Shown: piece by piece, positions 3,938 to 6,055 of the stretch
How positions within the stretch are numbered: position 1 is the first letter of the stretch
Layout of the letters: each line of letters opens with the position of its first letter
From: Palsa-504 sp050010815
GTDB lineage: Bacteria; Actinomycetota; Actinomycetes; Streptosporangiales; Streptosporangiaceae
DNA: 6,055 nt
Direction of reading: 5' to 3'
Assembly (NCBI GenBank): GCA_050010815.1
Contig: JBEKKH010000498.1
Coordinates: 1-6,055 of the forward strand
Made by a program: the position numbers and the translations under genes
The notes under the pieces: generated by a model
The model's input: the letters and a program-made list of their open reading frames with translations, nothing else
The model's database searches: none
Told to the model about the DNA's origin: nothing

Positions 3938-4744
3938 ATGGCCGACGTCGCGAGCATTGCCGTCGTCGGCGGCTCGGGGTTTTACGAGTTCCTCGAAGAC
4001 GCCGAAGAGGTAAAGCTCGAAACCCCGTTCGGAGCGCCGAGCGACCCGGTCACGGTGGGGGAGCTGGCTGGCCGGCGTGTGGCGTTCCTGCCCAGGCACG
4101 GCCGCGACCACCGGTTCCCGCCGCACAAGATTCCGTACCGGGCCAACATGTGGGCGTTGCGCTCGCTCGGGGTCCGGCGAGTACTCGCGCCGACCGCGGT
4201 CGGCTCGCTGACTCACCGCTACGGGCCAGGCACGCTAGTCATACCCGATCAGCTCGTGGACCGGACCAGGAACCGGGACCAGACGTATTTCGACGAGGGC
4301 GCGTGCCACGTGCCGTTCGCCGATCCGTACTGCCCGTCGATCCGTCCGGTCGCGATCGCGACCGCCCGCCAGGCCGGCTGGGTTCCCGCGGATTCCGGCA
4401 CGCTGGTCGTCATCGAGGGACAAAGGTTCTCCACCCGCGCCGAGTCGCTGTGGTTCGCCGCCCAGGGCTGGACGCTGGTCGGGATGACCGGCCACCCCGA
4501 GGCCGTCCTGGCCCGCGAGCTGGCCCTGTGCTACACCCCGCTCGCCCTGGTGACCGACCTCGACGCCGGCCTCGAGGCAGGCGAGGGTGTCACCCAGGCC
4601 GAGGTCTTCGAGGTCTTCGCGGCCAACATCAAGCGCCTGCGCGACCTGGTCGCCACGATCATCGCCGCCCTCCCCGCCGACCGCGAGGACGACCTGTGCG
4701 CCCACGCCCTAGACGGCATCAACCTCCCCTTCCCCCTCCCTTAA
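3938..4744 (+). CDS. S-methyl-5'-thioadenosine phosphorylase (MTAP family)
   Basis: It phosphorolyses 5'-methylthioadenosine to adenine and 5-methylthioribose 1-phosphate, clearing the by-product of polyamine synthesis and other S-adenosylmethionine reactions and feeding methionine and adenine salvage. The 268 residues carry PNP/MTAP family motifs: VVGGSGFY (9-16, phosphate loop with Ser13), PRHGRDHRFPPHKIPYRANMWAL (52-74, with the RH pair), PTAVGSL (85-91), DQLVDRT (104-110), IEGQRFSTRAES (159-170), MTGHPEAVLARE (183-194) and TDLDAG (206-211). Asp207 and Asp209 match the aspartates that recognise the adenine amino group in MTAP; 6-oxopurine and methylthioinosine enzymes carry Asn or other residues there. 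The overall motifs also resemble methylthioinosine phosphorylases, so specificity is a prediction. The ATG at 3938 is 6 nt after the fmdB stop with no good Shine-Dalgarno, suggesting coupling and shared CIRCE control. Confidence 0.92.
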   Translation: MADVASIAVVGGSGFYEFLEDAEEVKLETPFGAPSDPVTVGELAGRRVAFLPRHGRDHRFPPHKIPYRANMWALRSLGVRRVLAPTAVGSLTHRYGPGTLVIPDQLVDRTRNRDQTYFDEGACHVPFADPYCPSIRPVAIATARQAGWVPADSGTLVVIEGQRFSTRAESLWFAAQGWTLVGMTGHPEAVLARELALCYTPLALVTDLDAGLEAGEGVTQAEVFEVFAANIKRLRDLVATIIAALPADREDDLCAHALDGINLPFPLP

Positions 4745-4812
4745 CCCCGGCTCCTCCCGGTCTCGGTGCACCCGCCTCACCCGTCGTTCGGCCTCGATCA
4801 GGGTCTGGGCGA

Positions 4813-4818
4813 TAAGGT
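4813..4818 (+). promoter_or_regulatory. Candidate -10 box (or weak SD) for the MBL-fold gene
   Basis: TAAGGT (fits TANNNT) lies at -12 to -7 from the GTG at 4825, the spacing seen for galU, moaC and the cyclo-ligase. The embedded AAGG, 7 nt before the GTG, could alternatively be a weak Shine-Dalgarno on a longer mRNA, so this one is ambiguous. The in-frame TAA rules out a start further upstream. The remaining 80 bp from 4745 show no clear terminator. Confidence 0.4.
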
Positions 4819-4824
4819 CGCCTG

Positions 4825-5427
4825 GTGCCTGATCTCACCATCACTCCCGGCGGGTCCGCATCGGTTCATGTCCTGCATGAGGGGTACGTCGGGCGAGACG
4901 GCGACGAGGAGCGAGTAGCCGGGACCGTCACGCTGATCATCGACGGCGACGCGGTGATCGTCGTCGATCCCGGCATGGTGGCCTCCCGCGCGGCCCTGCT
5001 GGCCGCGCTGGCCGCTCACGGGCCGCAGGCCGAAGACGTGACCGACGTCGTGTTCAGCCATCATCACCCCGATCACACCGTCAACGCGGCGTTGTTCCCC
5101 ACGGCGCGGATTCATGACCACTGGGCGGTGTACGCAGGCGACCGCTGGATCGACCGGGACGCCGACGGTGCGCAGCTCGCGCCCTCCGTCCGGCTGCTAC
5201 GCACGCCCGGCCACACCGCGCAGGACATCTCGACGGTGGCTTCCACGCCGGGTGAGGTGTTCGCCTGCACGCACGCATGGTGGGGCGCCGACGGGCCCGC
5301 CGACGATCCGCTCGGCTCGGATGCGAACGCCCTGCACGTCAGCCGGGCACTGCTGTTGTCCCTCGCCACGGTCATCGTGCCTGGCCACGGTGCCGCCTTC
5401 CGCCCCGGCGGGCACACCGCGCGCTAG
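4825..5427 (+). CDS. Metallo-beta-lactamase-fold metal-dependent hydrolase
   Basis: A 200-residue MBL-fold protein, about the size of a bare catalytic domain and similar in layout to the MBLAC1-like group. The metal motif HxHxDH is present as SHHHPDH (His79, His81, Asp83, His84). It is preceded by VIVVDPGM (45-51) and followed by RTPGH (His130) and VPGHG (His188). At the place where the bridging aspartate is normally found in a GD turn, this protein reads FACTHAWWGADGPADD (147-161), so that ligand is missing or replaced, perhaps by His150. The substrate cannot be told from sequence: thioesters, RNA, lactones and cyclic nucleotides are all known for this fold. The GTG at 4825 gives the standard short N-terminal strand before the fold. 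It stands alone between the phosphorylase gene and a tRNA and probably has its own promoter. Confidence 0.87.
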   Translation: MPDLTITPGGSASVHVLHEGYVGRDGDEERVAGTVTLIIDGDAVIVVDPGMVASRAALLAALAAHGPQAEDVTDVVFSHHHPDHTVNAALFPTARIHDHWAVYAGDRWIDRDADGAQLAPSVRLLRTPGHTAQDISTVASTPGEVFACTHAWWGADGPADDPLGSDANALHVSRALLLSLATVIVPGHGAAFRPGGHTAR

Positions 5428-5490
5428 TCCCGCCCCGGTCCCCACGTCCAGCGGCGCTTGGCATGCTTGTGCCGGGCGGCCCAGGTAAGC

Positions 5491-5496
5491 TATGAC
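5491..5496 (+). promoter_or_regulatory. Candidate -10 of the tRNA-Arg promoter
   Basis: TATGAC (5491-5496) with TTGTGC (5467-5472) at 18-bp spacing is a plausible -10/-35 pair that would start RNA just before the tRNA at 5505. An overlapping TAAGCT (5486-5491) is an alternative -10. TTGGCA at 5458-5463 is a better -35 sequence but its spacing (22 bp or more) is too long. Assignment is tentative. Confidence 0.35.
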
Positions 5497-5504
5497 CTCG
5501 GCAG

Positions 5505-5577
<73 letters not shown>

Positions 5578-5581
5578 CAGG

Positions 5582-5613
5582 TCATTAATTATAATTCGAT
5601 CATATTTTTGAAG
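5582..5613. other. AT-rich patch immediately after the tRNA
   Basis: Only 6 of 32 bases are G or C, in a window otherwise very GC-rich. It contains the perfect 10-bp palindrome AATTATAATT (5587-5596) and a T5 run (5605-5609). It starts 5 nt past the tRNA. It could help end tRNA transcription, mark a junction of acquired DNA, or be bent DNA used by an integrase or a promoter. No function is shown. Confidence 0.6.
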
Positions 5614-6012
5614 TTACGACATGCTGCGGGGAGTCAAGCGCTCGTAACGATAGCGCAGCCCCAGTCGCTGACGCCGAAGCCGAGATCGTGATCGCTGGTG
5701 AGTTATGCGATGAATCAACCTCAACGTGCTATGCCGCCCGGCTCTCTGCGGGACCTATGGGCCCGCATTCCCAGATCACATGTGGGCCGCCGATCGCATT
5801 CCGTGATAGGCGGACAGCTCGCGCTCGGCGCGAGCAATTTCAGATCGCCGAATCGGTGCTGGCATCGGCGGTGTCGGCGGCGGCAGGTTGGCGCACGCAG
5901 AAAGCCCCGTTCGGCGTGTGACCTGCCAGCTGAATTGGTGAAGATCTGGCCTCGCCTTCGTGCCGTTTCGGATGCTGTTGCCATTCCCAGGCGAGCGAGG
6001 TCGTCGACCGTT
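5614..6012. other. About 400 bp with no recognisable gene
   Basis: Composition is less GC-rich than in the genes to the left and no frame shows sustained third-position GC bias. Several short frames of 77-108 codons exist on both strands, but their products are Arg/Ser/Cys-rich and match no family I know. One minus-strand frame (5721-6054) runs open to the window edge and reads LLTVDDLARLG near its visible beginning. That vaguely recalls helix-turn-helix or excisionase N-termini, but the rest does not continue the match. Weak inverted repeats occur (GTTACGA 5613-5619 with TCGTAAC 5642-5648; GCTGCG 5623-5628 with CGCAGC 5654-5659). It is most likely intergenic or decayed accessory DNA. Confidence 0.55.
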
Positions 6013-6020
6013 AGGAGGTG
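6013..6020 (+). promoter_or_regulatory. Strong Shine-Dalgarno at right edge
   Basis: AGGAGGTG is a complete match to the 16S anti-Shine-Dalgarno complement. The best start downstream is GTG at 6030-6032, 11 nt after the GGAGG core; a TTG at 6021 is too close. It indicates that a gene probably begins at the window's right edge. Confidence 0.45.
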
Positions 6021-6029
6021 TTGAGTCGG

Positions 6030-6055
6030 GTGTTCAGGAACTGCCGCGGTGCGGC
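6030..6055 (+). CDS. Possible start of a gene cut by the right edge
   Basis: From GTG 6030 the frame reads MFRNCRGA before the window ends. It is called only because of the very strong Shine-Dalgarno upstream. Nothing can be said of its function, and the start codon could differ. Confidence 0.25.

Noticed and set aside
3509..4216. 235-codon minus-strand frame opposite fmdB and the MTA phosphorylase gene
   Set aside because: It overlaps two genes with clear family motifs and crosses the fmdB leader; the product is Arg-rich and unrecognisable.
4150..4815. 221-codon plus-strand frame overlapping the phosphorylase gene
   Set aside because: Same-strand shadow with Arg/Pro-rich product and no motifs.
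4745..4824. Terminator after the MTA phosphorylase gene
   Set aside because: The gap is C-rich with no convincing stem followed by T residues.
5457..5476. Stem-loop (CTTGGCA/TGCCGGG) between the MBL-fold gene and the tRNA as terminator
   Set aside because: It needs two G-U pairs and no T-run follows, so terminator function is not supported.
5613..5659. Possible small structured RNA behind the tRNA
   Set aside because: Two short inverted repeats (7 bp and 6 bp) overlap and cannot both form as simple hairpins; no promoter or terminator is evident.
5688..6024. Two overlapping short plus-strand frames (77 and 108 codons) after the tRNA
   Set aside because: No Shine-Dalgarno for either start, no third-position GC bias, and no recognisable sequence.

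Overview
The window is very GC-rich and strongly biased to G or C at third codon positions, with GTG starts and actinobacterial gene order, so it looks like an actinomycete chromosome. The block galU-moeA-moaC facing away from a 5-formyltetrahydrofolate cyclo-ligase gene, an fmdB-type zinc-ribbon gene and a methylthioadenosine phosphorylase gene is familiar from actinobacteria. A Streptosporangiales-like source is my guess; no sequence search was possible.

Left part, minus strand (1-2733): galU (UDP-glucose synthesis), moeA and the start of moaC (both molybdenum cofactor synthesis). A 36-codon reading frame lies between galU and moeA. Its start overlaps the galU stop and its stop overlaps the moeA start, so the three frames tile without a gap. 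moaC is cut by the left edge.

Centre (2734-2848): a 115-bp divergent control region. It holds a 62-bp imperfect inverted repeat, plus two -10-like hexamers placed exactly where leaderless mRNAs for galU and for the cyclo-ligase would start.

Right part, plus strand (2849-4744): the cyclo-ligase gene, then a control region with a -10 box overlapping a near-perfect CIRCE element (the HrcA heat-shock operator). Next come fmdB and, 6 nt later, a methylthioadenosine phosphorylase gene. If the CIRCE works, HrcA would control a zinc-ribbon protein and a methionine/purine salvage enzyme, which is not the usual groESL/groEL cargo. A separate metallo-beta-lactamase-fold hydrolase gene follows (4825-5427).

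Right end (5428-6055): a tRNA-Arg(CCT) gene, an abrupt AT-rich patch just behind it, and about 450 bases of less GC-rich DNA with no recognisable gene. A very strong Shine-Dalgarno sequence at 6013-6020 suggests a further gene starting at the edge. The region looks like the border of accessory or decayed DNA, but no attachment-site duplication is visible. No CRISPR array, insertion sequence or rRNA was seen.
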